This document shows positions 43,690 through 55,909 of a DNA stretch of 64,000 bases, one piece after another. The stretch covers positions 84,075,566-84,139,565 of the forward strand of contig NC_080175.1 in NCBI RefSeq assembly GCF_950295315.1, in the 5' to 3' direction. Source of the stretch: Erinaceus europaeus (taxonomy: Eukaryota > Chordata > Mammalia > Eulipotyphla > Erinaceidae). A program made the position numbers and the translations under genes. The notes below the pieces were generated by a model, which had not been told where the DNA came from, made no database searches, and saw only the letters and a program-made list of their open reading frames with translations. Position 1 is the first letter of the stretch, and every line of letters starts with the position of its first letter.

Positions 43690-43960
43690 TCATTACAGTT
43701 GATTTTAAGAATTTTTTTATTAGGGAAATACTGATTTACAAGACAATTATCACATGGGTATATTCTCTCATTCTGACATTACAAGTGTCAACACATTGGT
43801 GCCACCATCACCTTAGGCTCTTGCACACCATTGTGCATTGGATCCTCTTGAATTCTAGTTGTTGCTTCCAATTGCTGTGTAATGTCCTCACAAACTCATT
43901 ATTTTTAGTGATTATGAACACTATTGTGTCAATAAAAATAATAGCAAACTATCACTTATT
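43690..43960 (-). mobile_element. Possible old L1 3' UTR, reversed
   Basis: TTTTTTTATTAGGGAAATAC, GTATATTCTCTCATTCTGAC and TGGTGCCACCATCACC loosely parallel 50680-50870. No diagnostic tail. Confidence 0.35.
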
Positions 43961-44540
43961 CATTTTGAGATTTTATTTTTTGACATTTGACATATTTTGA
44001 AATGCAGTTTAATGCTTAAAATAGTAAGAATAATGATTAAAATGATAAAAGCAAAGAACATTTTGACACCATTATTATTTTTAAGAGAAGGAATACTGGA
44101 AACTTGAGAGGACTGAGAGGCATGCACAAGTTCAGGATGCTTTTGTAAAGCTGTAGTCGTTAGTTTTATGATGACTGGTCCATAGAAGGCAGTTAGTGCA
44201 TGGCAAGGGATTACAAACCTGAGTGACACTGGGACATATTGTTCCCACAATTTTTACTCAAGTCTGGTCCTGAAGGCTCTGGGGAAAGCTTTGGTGTTGA
44301 GAGATCTTTCTCATTCTTTATCTATCTTATCTATCTATCTGAAGAAGTGAAGCCCCATGATAACAACACAAATTTAATTTTCCTTTGTCTATCCTCAAAA
44401 AAAATTAAATGTAGCAACTAAGTTGATTTTTATAATATTAACAAATTTTACTGAAAATGTCTAAAATATTTGGAAGAATCTTCAAATACTAGCCTTATCA
44501 TTTTTAAAATATCTTCAGATAAATTTTGCATTGTTTCAGG
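43961..44540. other. Unassigned; 96-codon minus-strand frame
   Basis: The frame at 43960-44250 (-) ends in a hydrophobic stretch (MFFAFIILIIILTIL) but the AT-rich sequence makes such a stretch likely by chance. I recognise no domain and no neighbouring gene. Confidence 0.3.
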
Positions 44541-44632
44541 GTTACTTGTGATTCTGCAGTGGAGCTGGGCTCAAGCCGGGTCATTGTACTTGTTAATAAC
44601 TTAACCAGGTGCACCAGGCCACCCACTGCTTT
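44541..44632 (-). mobile_element. SINE-B head fragment, reversed
   Basis: GAGCTGGGCTCAAGCCGGGT and AACTTAACCAGGTGCACC form the reversed tRNA-like head only. Confidence 0.6.
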
Positions 44633-44661
44633 TTAAATTTATTTTTCCTTTTATTTTTCCT

Positions 44662-44669
44662 TTCCTCCC

Positions 44670-44713
<44 letters not shown>

Positions 44714-44772
44714 ATTCCTTCCTTCCTTCCTTCCTTTACTTTTTTCTTTTTTTCTTCCTTTCATTCTTTCTT
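44662..44772. repeat. (TTTC)n / (TTCC)n tract
   Basis: Pyrimidine tract of TTTC units, then TTCC units. The serine/phenylalanine-rich frame across it is a repeat product. Confidence 0.9.
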
Positions 44773-45000
44773 TGTTGGCAGTAAGGGAGACAGTTTATTT
44801 GATTCTGCAGAAATGGGCACTGGTCCAAACTTGATCTACTGCTCTGATGCACCAATCATCGTGACATTTTGTTTCTTCCCAATTTGACATTATTGTAATT
44901 ATGATTTTGTAGACATTTGTGCCAAATTAATTTATTATGAACTTACAGTTGTTGGTCAAGATTTGTCAGTAGTTCTCTTACATTCAGAATATGAGGTTTT

Positions 45001-46372
45001 TCTATGAACATTAGATTAGAAAACAATCAGAGACATATGTGCACATGTATCCATAAGTTAGGGGAAAACATATATCTTAAAGTAAATGTGCACAATAGTT
45101 TGTAATGATTTAATAAGTGCAGCAAGCAAATAGAAAGGCCTAAAAAAGATGCCAAAAAGTACTTAATCAAATAGTTTCTACTTAGACCAAGATACCCTCC
45201 TCACCTACTTCCTATTTCACATTTCTTAACCACTCCACGGATAACCTTGTAGGACTACAAAAGCTGGATAAGGGCAAGAGACCGGCAGACTTTAATGATG
45301 GCTCTTTTGGTCTCCATGAGGCTACTCCATCATCAGAGGCCCTAGTCAGGGAATCTTGGTACTCCCACATAGATATGATGGGCCTAGACCTCTAACAGAT
45401 CCCTCTCTCCACTGTCACTGGTCATTTCCATCAGGAACAACATATTGGATCCTCTTGTGGGCATCTACAAGCACCTGCCTTCATTATGGATCAAAAATGG
45501 TAGGGACTGCCCCATTCTCTGAAGGGAAGCTGGGTCAACATACACTACTACTCTAAGAAGACTGGTCCTGAAATGAGTGCAGCTTAAAATGTTCCTAGCT
45601 AAGACCACAGAATTTGAGCTCAGACAGGGATGTAGAGGTTACACAGGCTCCTGTGTTTAGTATGAATAGATATCAGCCCTAGGTCAGATTGATAGGGTTT
45701 AGAGTTAATGGTATTTATATACTTTTCCCATATTTGAGAGCTACTTTCTGTCCTGATCCAGCTTTCTAATCCTATTCCCAATTCTTACACCATCTTTGCA
45801 GACAATACTTTTAGTACACCTATATGCTAGTTGTCAGGCTCAGGCAAAAATTAGTAAAGTCATGGCCTTTTGGAATATACCTAAAATAGACCTACTAGCT
45901 TTTTCAAAAAACAGAGACCCCAAATCTTATCTGCTATATTCTTACCTTTAGGTTCCCGATGATTAAAAATTTTGTTCTGCTTTGTATCTTAATGCTTTTC
46001 CAGAAGTTACAGGTACTACCATGATGTCAAACAGACTTCCCTGGGCAGACAACCTCGCTGATATGTCATGGAGCCCCACATCCATACATCCTGCTCCACT
46101 AGGGAAAGACAGAGACAGACTGCGAGTATAGATCATCAACCTGCCAGTGCCCATGTCTAGTGGAGAAGAAATTACAGAAGCCTGACTTTCCACCTTCTGC
46201 ACCTCATAATAATCCCGGGTTCATGCTCACAGAGGGATAAAGGATAGGAAAGCTTCTAGTGGAGGGGATGGGATACAGAACTCTGGTGGGGTGGTGGGAA
46301 TTGTGTGGAATTGTACCCCTCTTATCCTATGGTCTTGTCGGTCATTATTAAATCAATAATAATAAAAAGGTG
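45001..46372 (+). mobile_element. L1 3' UTR, 1.37 kb, reaching the 3' tail
   Basis: GGGCCTAGACCTCTAACAG, GAAGACTGGTCCTGAAATGA, GCCTTTTGGAATATACC, AGAAATTACAGAAGCCTGAC, GGGAATTGTGTGGAATTG and an AATCAATAATAATAAAAA tail. The left end is approximate. ORF2 is absent, so truncation fell inside the UTR. Confidence 0.83.
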
Positions 46373-46373
46373 G

Positions 46374-46755
46374 GTCTGGGTGGTGGCACACCTGGTTGAG
46401 TGCACACATTACAGTGCACAAGAACCTAGATTCAAGCTTCTGTTCCCCACCTACAAGTCTCAATTTATCTCTATTTTATCAAAAAGAAGAAGAGAAATAA
46501 AGGAAGAAAGAAAGAAGGAAGGAAGGAAGGAAGGAAGGAAGGAAGGAAGGAAGGAAGGAAGGGAGGAAGGAAGGAAGGAAGGAAGGAAGGAAGGAAGGAA
46601 GGAAGGAAGGAAGGAAGAAAGAAAGAGTATGAAGGAAGAAGAAAGGAGGAGGAAAAAAATGGTAAAATGGCCCACCAGGAGAAATTGATTTGTAGTGCAG
46701 GCATGACCTGCAGTGATAACTTTGGTGGCAAAATTAATTAACTAATTAATTAAAA
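46374..46755 (+). mobile_element. SINE-A/B composite with internal (GGAA)n
   Basis: Head GGTGGGTCTGGGTGGTGGC, AGATTCAAGCTTCTGTTCCCC, then a GGAA expansion in the linker and a SINE-A 3' domain (GATTTGTAGTGCAGGCATG, CAGTGATAACTTTGGTGGC) with an AATTAATTAACT tail. It begins right at the tail of the L1 to its left. Confidence 0.8.
46496..46628. repeat. (GGAA)n microsatellite inside a SINE
   Basis: About 110 bp of GGAA units with GGGA and GAAA variants. Confidence 0.93.
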
Positions 46756-47038
46756 AGCTATCAGAATGTCTTATTTTGTTTCTCCACAACAGAAGACAGA
46801 GATGTGATTGTTCTCCACTGAAAAGTATTTCTTTGTACAAATAAACACAACATCAGCCCTTATGACAGTCAATTAGGAACATTTCTTGACTTCCTGTTAA
46901 GTCACTTTTCATTGGTAACGTGAGATTAGCAGATCCTAGCAACTGGAGTTTTCTTTTCCTGGGATTTTTTATTAAATATTTTCCAGCTAATTTCAGGGCT
47001 TGAAACTCCATTATTCTAGGGATGAGGTAAAGTACTGC

Positions 47039-47150
47039 TTTATACAGCATAATTTCATGCTCGAGAACCAGAGGTTATAGATTCATTTTAAGTACCACTA
47101 TAAACCAGAGTTGTGTAGTGCCCTGGAAAAATAAAAAATGAAAATATGTG
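47039..47150 (+). mobile_element. SINE-C, diverged, plus strand
   Basis: TTTCATGCTCGAGAACCAG, TACCACTATAAACCAGAG and GTGTAGTGCCCTGG with an AATAAAAAATG tail. Confidence 0.6.
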
Positions 47151-47558
47151 CATAAATAAGATTCCTTTATCTAATCATTCCCAAAAATCAGGACTAAAGC
47201 TTGTAACTGAGTAAATGTACAAACACATGTAATAGAAACTCTTGGGGGCAGGTTATTCATTTTTTACTTAGATAATGTATTGCCATCCTAATGAGTCCTT
47301 ATTATTAAACTAGAAGAAGGACATATACATTTCAAATGAAGTTATATAAAGGAAAGAGTGAAATGTAAAGGATGTATCCAAATGACTGAATAATCTAATC
47401 TCACTATAGACTATACATTTTATACAGATCATGAAATAGCATACAGAAGTCATGACTAAATGTTACAAAAATTTACATTATATACATTAATATCATGAGG
47501 AAAATGAATTGTCTCTGATCAGAGAGCTACTCAGTGAAATACGATGGATCCCGGGATA

Positions 47559-47605
<47 letters not shown>

Positions 47606-48245
47606 ATAGTGTCATCTAAAATCTAAATTGTATTTATTCAGATTGTAAAAAGTTAACTTAAATATTTCACAAAATATTTCAGGTGATATTTGGATTCAGA
47701 GCTGGTAATTTATTATTTCACTTGTCATTGGAGTACACAACCTCCATTAGTAATGCTTTCTAAGCTTTTAGAAGTCAAGGTCAATGTTTTTTACATCAAT
47801 GGCACACAACTATTCATTACCTTATAATCGATTAGTGGAGGGGTGAAAGGAGGCATTAAGTATATTAAATCATATGTGGCATAATTTTTCCCGGGGGCGG
47901 AGTTTGATGGAGAAGGAACACAGCATGCAGACTGATGGGGAAGTATGCTCTGCACAAAGACAGACGCAGCTAAACAAAAGTTGTTATGGAAAAATGGCAA
48001 TTAAGAATCTCTTAATTAGCCTGTCATTTTGTATTTATCTTCATAATGTTTGTTTTACAATGCTTTATTAAATCTGGCTTTATGACAAACAGTCTACTGG
48101 CCCTGCATCCTGCTGTGTAACATATGGTATTACACCTAATGAATATTAATGCTGTAAAGTATAAATGGTCTTCAGGGGCAGTGCTGATGACTAGGAAACT
48201 CCTGCATATGCTATTACTATTTAGAAAGGATAACTTACATTTCTC
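47151..48245. other. Unassigned; (TA)n at 47556-47601
   Basis: Apart from the TA microsatellite I recognise no repeat. The sequence around 47880-48130 looks non-repetitive and could be tested for conservation. Confidence 0.45.
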
Positions 48246-48278
48246 TCTCTATATATATATGTATATATATATATGTAT

Positions 48279-48324
<46 letters not shown>
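48246..48324. repeat. (TA)n / (CA)n compound microsatellite
   Basis: TATATATG units, then ACAC repeats, then ATATAT. The CA part adjoins the 52-bp duplicated block at 48325. Confidence 0.92.
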
Positions 48325-48376
48325 CACAGGAAGTCTCACAATTATCTCTAGTTTCATTCTACTGGAAATGCCCTAT
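48325..48376 (+). repeat. 52-bp direct duplicate, copy 1
   Basis: It is the same as 49863-49914 except for three substitutions (49 of 52 bases). It is not part of any repeat family I recognise. Confidence 0.9.
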
Positions 48377-48675
48377 ATATTTTTTTTTCCACTGTGACCT
48401 ACCTTTTTGCCTATGACAGCTCAAGTGAGCTTTTAAAAGTTAAGAATAGTTGTTATTTGGTATTGATAGGCCTGCTCATTTCAGTAGCCTTGCTCTGTTG
48501 CTTCTTCTCATCAGCTGGCTTTTTACAAGGCTTCTCATTTGTATTCTTCCAACCCAGGTGAACCTGTTATTTCAAGCCATTCACTTGCAACTGTACCAGA
48601 TGTTTCACTCCTTTGAACCACGCTCCAATGTTTCCAAACTCAGTAACAGATCAGTTTTAAGAAAACATTCCTATA

Positions 48676-48878
48676 GGGACCAAGTGGTGGCATTTCTGGT
48701 TGAGTACACGTTATAAAGCACAAGGACCTGGGTTCAAACCCCCAGTCCCCACCTTCAGGGGGACAGCTTTGCAAGTGGTGAAGCAGGATGCAGGTGTCTC
48801 TCTTTCTCTCTCCCTATCTTCCCCACTCTCTCAATTTCTAGCTATCTCTTTTCAATAAAGATAATAATAAAAATTAAA
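48676..48878 (+). mobile_element. SINE-B, plus strand
   Basis: GGGACCAAGTGGTGGC, GGGTTCAAACCCCCAGTCC (B-box), GTGAAGCAGGATGCAGG, a CT-rich part and a TTCAATAAAGATAATAATAA tail. A good-quality copy. Confidence 0.88.
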
Positions 48879-49862
48879 AATATTGCTACATATGTACATT
48901 GCCACTGTAACTTATTAGAACCCCTTTCTTTCATACCAGTCTCCAGATGGGATTCTTAATAATTTCTAAACAAAAAACAAGAAAAGCAAATTTCTTAAAT
49001 TTCCTAGACAAAATAATGAGAAATGATACCCAGACACAAAAATTTCTCGTAAGAGTATTTTAGTTTCCCATCATCATTTTAATGTCTTGGAATTCAATTT
49101 GTGCTGTTATGAACCCCTGTCTACTTGACCCAGAGTACGAAAAAAAAAATTCCCCAAAACACTATTATTTCCCCCCCCAACAATGTGCAACATTTTGGAT
49201 AGGAAACTAAAAAAGGATACTGACTCATTTTCTCTTTTTGGATTCTAGAGAAAACTTATAAAATAAGCAGCAATAAATTTTTATGATACTATTTTATGAG
49301 TATTTCTACAAGCATTGAAAAATGTGTAATCTGAAAATAAATGATTGCAGATGGAACTGTGTATGTCATTGTCCAAATAAATCCCCATGCGTTATATTGC
49401 ATTGAAAAGTACTCTACTGTATCATGTAATGTAATTAGATGCAAACATCACCAACAAATCAGTTTAAGAATGCAAATAATTTGAAGATTACTGTTCTGAT
49501 CCTCAAGATAATTTCAGGTATTCTTTCATTTACTAATATTCAAGTTAATCTATTTCAAACACATTGGAGGTGTGGAAGAAAAGGAATGGATTACAAGACC
49601 TGATTTCTGAAGCTAGAACCAAGATTTATCTATAAAGTCTAAGTAATATAAGAATGAATTTCACCTAATGATGAATAATGATGCTTTTACTATTTGCTAT
49701 GCAATGTTTTATACACACTAATTTAATTTTAATAACCATGGACGATGAATTTTTAAAAGCATCACAAAGAACAGATGCTTTTATCTCTGGTATAGCCTCT
49801 ATAGTATTGTCTAATGTCTAGACAACTGAGCTCTACTTTAAGAGAGTTTCTTTGGAAGAGCA
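48879..49862. other. No recognised feature
   Basis: Unassigned AT-rich sequence. Confidence 0.5.
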
Positions 49863-49914
49863 CACAGGAAGCCTCACAATTATCTCTAGTTTCATTCAAC
49901 TGGAGATGCCCTAT
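49863..49914 (+). repeat. 52-bp direct duplicate, copy 2
   Basis: Partner of 48325-48376, 1.5 kb away in the same orientation. Flanking bases diverge on both sides. Confidence 0.9.
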
Positions 49915-50224
49915 TTGTTTCAGCTTGAATTCTCATCTGAGAGTTGTGATTCTCACTATAATATGATCACTCACATGTTTGTTCTGTGACTTCATACAGA
50001 ATATTTCATACTAGTATGTAGTATAGAAGAAACATCAACTTCCAGGTCATAAATAAGAGTGAGGAAATTAATTCTAGAATTAATACATATGAAAAAGATA
50101 TTAGAATAAGTATATAATGAATGCCTTCTTAAAATATCATGTTATATTCTGAAAAAAGTGCTGAATTAATTAAATAAAGTAAGTTGCTTGTGATAAAAAG
50201 GCAAGAGCAACTGTCTGAAGAATT

Positions 50225-50595
50225 AAAAAATGTAGGAAGGACAGATACAGTTTCAAATACAAATATAAACAAGGCACAATCAACTTTGTGTCATCTTGGA
50301 TTGAACTTGAGGACATTGTGTTAAGTGAAATAAGAGGACAAAAACTGAATGATTTCACTGATAGGCAAGACTTAAAAATAGGAACAGGAAGGGAGAACAC
50401 AAAGTGAAACTTAGACTGGGCATTGGTGTATTCCCTTGGAAGGAGATGGAAGGAGGGGCTGAAGAGAATTTTGTCGAGTCATGGTGCTTAATCATGTAAA
50501 ATGAACTAGTTTGTGGGTGAGAGTCTTCTGCAGAGAACTTTCACAGAGAGGAGGGGGAGATGAGATTATCAAGTATCAGTCTCTTTGTTTTTATC
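50225..50595 (+). mobile_element. L1 fragment: last ORF2 codons and 3' UTR, old subfamily
   Basis: GTCATCTTGGATTGAACTTG, GTGTTAAGTGAAATAAG and GATTTCACTGATAGGCAAG are the diverged end of ORF2 (compare 58165-58250). ACACAAAGTGAAACTTAGAC follows, as at 22290. Confidence 0.58.
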
Positions 50596-50599
50596 TTAT

Positions 50600-51000
50600 C
50601 TTACTTAACATGATTCTGTCAAGATTTTGTAGTTGCTGATGAAAACACCGTATTTTTGTTCTTTTCTTTTAGAATTCCTTGATTGGAGGATTAATGGTTT
50701 ACAGTTGGCAGTAAAATACAGTATTTTGTACATGCATAACATTTCCCAGTTTTTCACATAACAATTCAACTCCTAATAAGTCCTCCTCTGCCATCATGTT
50801 CCAGGACCTGAACCCTCTCTCCCCACCCCAGAATCTTTTACTTTGGTGCAATACACCAACCCCAGTCCAAGTTCTGCTTAGTGTTTTCTCTTCTGATCTT
50901 GTTTGTCAACTTCTGTCTACGAGTGAGATAATCTCATATTCTTCCTTTTGTTTCTGACTTATCTCACTTAACATGATTTCTTCAAATTTTCCTTTTAAGT
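50600..51000 (-). mobile_element. L1 fragment: 3' UTR and last ORF2 codons, reversed
   Basis: TTGATTGGAGGATTAATGG, TTTACTTTGGTGCAATACAC, TCCAAGTTCTGCTTAGTG and TCTGACTTATCTCACTTAAC. It faces the forward fragment to its left, so the pair is tail to tail. Confidence 0.65.
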
Positions 51001-52325
51001 AGACAAAAATCTCACTTTTAAGCTCTATATGCACTTTTAAAAGGAAGAATTTTTAGTACTTTCTGTAAGCTTCAAATAAATAATGCTCATATAATTTCTG
51101 GGTAAACCTGCTAATACCACATTCTAATAAATATCAATTTTAAACAATTTTCCTGATATTTTTATTATCACTGCTCTTATTGCTCTGTAGCAGCAGAATA
51201 GCTAAAAAATAATTAAAAACTGCTGCCTAAATCCAAAGTGGTAGCATTTCCTTTTTCATATTTAATTTCATTTGGTTACAGAGTTCATACATAATAGTAG
51301 CATGTTCAAATACTCTCTAAAGGCACTGTGTTATAAAATTAATGAGGCATTTTATTTTATAATTGCTATACATGATTATATATAACTATTAGCATATTTG
51401 ACTGATAGCAAAGAGTGTAAAAAATAAAGAAGGTTAAGCTATCTGACACAGTAAAAAACAAAAATTATATTAGACTACTTGTGACTTTTCCCAGCAATTT
51501 GAACAAACAACAGAATGAAACTAAAAATATTGCAAATTCCAATAAGAGTTTCATTCTCAACAGTGTACTAAATCCTGTTTTGCAGCTGCTAGAACATAGT
51601 ACACTGGGCTAAAAGGTTGATTGCAATCAAACCAAATTGTTCTGTAGTCCCTGGGGAAAAAAATCTCACTGATATTTCTCCTAAAATGGAATGGAAAATA
51701 GATAATACATGAAGGTTAGATCCAAATATCTCAGAACTCCAATGTCTTATTCTCTAAAAACATCCATCAATTCTCTGTTGATATTTCCCAGGATTTTGTA
51801 TTATATGTGACACAATTCAGAACTTTTACAAATATTATGTTTTTTTTGTAAATTATTGCCAACAAATCACATAGTGAGTTATTGTGGGATATAGATGTGT
51901 GTTTATTTCGTAGAAAAGATAGCAAAGGGAATCTAAAAAGCTTTATTATTCAAGATATGGCTAAAAATGTATCTCTCCCAAATCTATCCCAGTGTACACA
52001 CAACATATAATCCAAAATCCTGAAAATATCAATGAGCATAACAGAAGAATAACATATGATTAGGTGGAAACATTACAGAAAAGGAACACTAAAATTTCCT
52101 TGTGTAGAAGGACATTGCAAATATCTCCAAGTGATATCAGATAAAGTTGGATAAGCAAAGAGGTCATAAATTAGGAATGATTTTACAAACAGAGGGTGGA
52201 GGCGAGGAAATACAGTGTGGGTGAAATATGTTCTGACCTCTAATTTTATTTTGACTGATATAAAATGATTTGTGTGATTGCACTGGGGCAGTTGTATTAA
52301 AGAAGAAACAAAAAGATTATCAGAA
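51001..52325. other. 1.3 kb without recognised repeats
   Basis: AT-rich unassigned sequence. A 105-codon frame at 52073-52390 (-) overlaps the next SINE and has no domain. Confidence 0.45.
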
Positions 52326-52329
52326 AATT

Positions 52330-52536
52330 GTTGTGCAGCTGAGCAGTGGCACACTTGGTGAATATGTGTATTACAATGCACAAAGTACAAGAGTTCAAGC
52401 CCCTGGTTCCCAACTGCAGAGAGGAAACTTTGTGAATGGTGAAGCTATACTAAAGGTGTCTCTCTTCTCTCTTCTCCCACTTATTTCTCAACTTCTCTGT
52501 CTCTATTCAATAAATAAATACATAAATAATTAAAAG
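52330..52536 (+). mobile_element. SINE-B, plus strand
   Basis: GCAGTGGCACACTTGG, AGAGTTCAAGCCCCTGG (B-box), AGGTGTCTCTCTTCTCTC and a TTCAATAAATAAATACATAA tail. Confidence 0.83.
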
Positions 52537-54087
52537 AGCATTCCATTTTCTAGAAAAGAAGGGCCAGTGTCTCAAAATCAAACAGTATTAGAAGTTAATG
52601 TATCCTCTAAAAGATTTGAGAAGGGTGATTATTTAGTACAAGATTGTCTGTGCATTTGTATCTCACAGTGTTAGACGAGCTCACTTAAGGATAGTGATTA
52701 AAGTCTATCTGGTGAAAACAGTGTCTCCAAACCAAATAATTCTAAGGGTATGCTAGTATGTGAAATTGAACATATATAAAAACCTCAAAAGAGAAGTGAG
52801 GTGAGCAGAGAATGTAGAATTTAAGGGAAGAAAGTTTTTGAAGAAGGAGATAACTATGGGTGCTGACATTGGCAATCTTGCAAAGATAGATTTTGTGTAG
52901 TAGCAGACCCAGAAGTGTATCTGAGAAGTGTGAAAAAAGGATGTAAGAAATGGCAATGCTGCTACAAATGCCTTTTTCAATCAATTTGACCAAAGAGGGA
53001 AGCAGAGAGATGAGATAGTCACTAGAATGGAATAAGAGTGGGATTAGAAATCAAAATTTAAATTTTGTTTCAGAATAGCAAATGAAAGTGATTTATAGTA
53101 ACTGAAAAATTTTAATATTCCATATAAGTTAAGTAGCTGGTTGTGAAGACTTTGACAGGACAAACGAAACCTTGAAAGAAATGTAGGAAAGGAATGGTCA
53201 TATAATATCTAGGTTTCAGTTTAGAGGAAGAGGATAGAGGGAACTCTGACAGTAGGCTTAGAGTATATCAGTGCTTTTCTGTTGACAGAGTTGCTTTGCA
53301 AATGGCACACTTGAAGGGTTTTGGAGTTAAAAGATTAGGGGAGATTAATGGACACACAGGATAGCATGGGTCTGGGAGTTCATTTGATGATGAATGGCAG
53401 AGATGTCTTGAGCTTATACAAATGACGAAGGAGAATCAGAAAGTGAAGAATGACAGGATTAACCCTGAGAGTTTCTTGAGAGAAGATGGGCTAGCAGTTC
53501 AAGCTTAAAAACACAGGTTGTCACATATTTTTATAACTTTTTTTTCCCTTTAAGGTGAAAGGGTGATTTAAATAGCCTCAGAGACCTTCCTTAGGTGGTC
53601 TGGAAGCTGAGTCTCTTTACCTCTCTTTCTGGGAGAATAATAGTACAATGGACTGAGAGTGTTGTGAATAAGATACTATCTTCTGTGAAGTATCATGAAC
53701 ATGAGGCTGCTGGAAAACAAGAGAAGTTAAGAAAATAGAGCTTGTAAACTTATCAACTTACTGTATGAAGGCATGACTTAATAAAAATAATTAATATTTT
53801 TTGTAAACAAAGTATTTGAGCTGAAGGAATATGGCTTACATTTTCTCAGTGACAAATCCCCTGCTTTTGAATATTTGAAATACTGAATTTTCTATTCCTT
53901 TCAAGAAATTGTCAAGCTATTCAGTTGTAAAGAAAAACTTGGGACTTATTCTTTTAAGAAAGGAGAAACTGACTTATCAATATCAATAATTAAATCATTT
54001 TTAACATCTATATATAATACCTATATTATCTACCTCAGTTACGACATTACACAAACTGCCATTTCCCAGGCAAAACTGTAAATTGAA
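52537..54087. other. Mostly unassigned; purine-rich texture at 52800-53500
   Basis: Phrases such as GAAGGAGATAACTATGGG and GGGAAGCAGAGAGATGAG recall an ancient mammal-wide repeat, but I cannot assign a family with confidence. The opposing hydrophobic frames at 52742-52993 (-) are probably chance. Confidence 0.3.
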
Positions 54088-54372
54088 ATGGATGACAGTG
54101 CAGTCAGTCAGGCACACATTTTTTTATGCACAAGGTTCTAGGTTTGAGCCCCCTCTCCCCACCTGGAAGGGGGAAACTTCAGGAGTAGTGAGGCAGGTCT
54201 GCAGGTCTGTCTTTCTCCCTTTCTCTTTCTCTCCTCTCAATTTTTCTCTATTTTATCCGAAACAGAAAAAAAGGGGAGAAAGAAAGGAACAGGGGCTTCT
54301 GGGAGCAGTGAGTTCCTGCAGACACCAAGCTCCAGCTATAACTCTGGTGGTAAAAAAAAATAATAATAAATA
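54088..54372 (+). mobile_element. SINE-A, plus strand, diverged
   Basis: GTGCAGTCAGTCAGGCAC, TAGGTTTGAGCCCCCTCTCC, GAGGCAGGTCTGCAGG, an A-rich linker and the 3' domain CCAGCTATAACTCTGGTGG with an A/ATA tail. Confidence 0.78.
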
Positions 54373-54465
54373 CATTTAAAAAAACTGTAAACTCATTTTT
54401 CTATACATCGGTTGGCTTACTTTAATATCTACAACAAAACAGACTTTAAGTTTATATTATTAAAT

Positions 54466-54735
54466 TGGGGGAATGCTGTGGTATACCTAGTAGAAATCAC
54501 ATTACTATACTGAAGGATCTGGGCTTAAGCAGCCAGTACCCACCTGCAAAGAGGAAGAAAGAAGGAAGAAAGGAAGGAAGAAAGGAAGGTAGGACAGGAG
54601 GGAAGGAAGGAGTGGTAGAGGGAGAGAGGGAGCAAGGGAGAAAGAGAGAGAAAGAAAGGAAAGGAGGGAAATAGGAGGACAAGAAGGACAAAAGAAAGGA
54701 AAAAAACAAAAGGAAGGGGAAAAAGGAAGTGAGGA
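54466..54735 (+). mobile_element. SINE-B head fused to a purine microsatellite
   Basis: Head GGGGGAATGCTGTGGTATAC and GGGCTTAAGCAGCCAGTACC up to about 54550. GGAA/GAAA/GGGA units then replace the rest to about 54735. Confidence 0.65.
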
Positions 54736-55374
54736 GAGAGGGAACAGTAAATGGGTTCCACTTTGTTCTTGGATATATAGATTTCATAAATCAATTTGTT
54801 AGTCTTTTTAAACCATGTTTTTCATATAAATATAATTTATTTTAAATATTCACTTTTTGTTTTCAATTGCCCTGCTCACATGCATGTACATAGTACTTAT
54901 ACATGACATAGCTCCATAGGAAAGGAAAGCATTGTTTCTTCTTTATCATCCAGAAATATTTTAATAAAACTTCTAGTTGTTTGAAGACATAAAATAATGA
55001 CGATGTTTGAACAGTGTCATGGAATCAGTCTGTCCTTTGATGATTAACTGGAAATGCAATTCCACCTCAGTTATTCTTATGTCTGTTAAGGAGTAGGAAT
55101 GAGGCATTGGGAAACCAGGTAAGTTGGACACACGAATAGTGAAGGGTAGAACTGGATTTTCAGTGTTAATGTAATGCATAAAATATGTTGATTTATAATA
55201 ATATAAACCTAAAGCTTATATAATGTTGTGATGTTACTTCAATAGGGAAAACTTCAGAATGTTAGTATATTTTAAATTTATTATAAAATCCTTGAAATAC
55301 ACAACTGCCTATTATGACTTAAAAATAAATCAATAATATGAAAATTCCTCTATTTATTTAAGGTACATTCATAA
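54736..55374. other. No recognised feature
   Basis: AT-rich unassigned sequence. Confidence 0.5.
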
Positions 55375-55565
55375 GGGTCGGAGGAATGACTCAGCAGATT
55401 AAGTTTGCATGCAATCTTAGATTCAATTCCCAGAACATGTCTAGGCAGCATTACATGGATGTTGTAATGGTAGACTGAGAGTGTCTCTTTTTTCTTGTCT
55501 GTCTCTTCCTCTTTTTTTCTCTCTTTCCCATTTCATTCTTCCATTTGTACCAAAATATATTTTAA
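55375..55565 (+). mobile_element. tRNA-like SINE, plus strand, family uncertain
   Basis: GGAGGAATGACTCAGCAG (A-box side), TTAGATTCAATTCCCAGAAC (B-box), TGAGAGTGTCTCTTTTTTC and a CT-rich end. Closest in layout to SINE-D or SINE-E. Confidence 0.55.
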
Positions 55566-55689
55566 ATTGGACCTAGGAGAGGTTGCTCAACTTTATCAAG
55601 TGTGCTCAAAGTCCTGAATTCATTCCCTAGCTAGACATTAGATATAATTAAAAGTAAGAAGTAAATTTATAGCTAAAATTACATTTTAT

Positions 55690-55899
55690 AACAATTTTAT
55701 TTTCTTTATTTATTGGATAGAAACAGCCAGAGATCAAGAGGGAAAGATGTGATAGAGAGGGAGAGAGACAGAGAGACACCTGCAGCCCTGCTTCACCACT
55801 TGCAAAGCTTTCCCCCTACAAGTAGGGACCAGGGGCTCAAACCCAGGTCTTTGCACATTGTGATTTATGCACCCAATCAGGTGCACTAACACCCGGCCC
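55690..55899 (-). mobile_element. SINE-B with 9-bp TSD
   Basis: TTTATTTTCTTTATTTATTG tail complement, GACACCTGCAGCCCTGC and a head ending AACACCCGGCCC. GCTAAAATT flanks at 55672-55680 and 55901-55909. Confidence 0.84.
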
Positions 55900-55909
55900 T
55901 GCTAAAATT

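Noticed and set aside
43960..44250. A 96-codon minus-strand frame ending in a hydrophobic helix
   Set aside because: Ile/Phe/Leu runs arise readily from AT-rich DNA, and nothing upstream resembles an exon or promoter.
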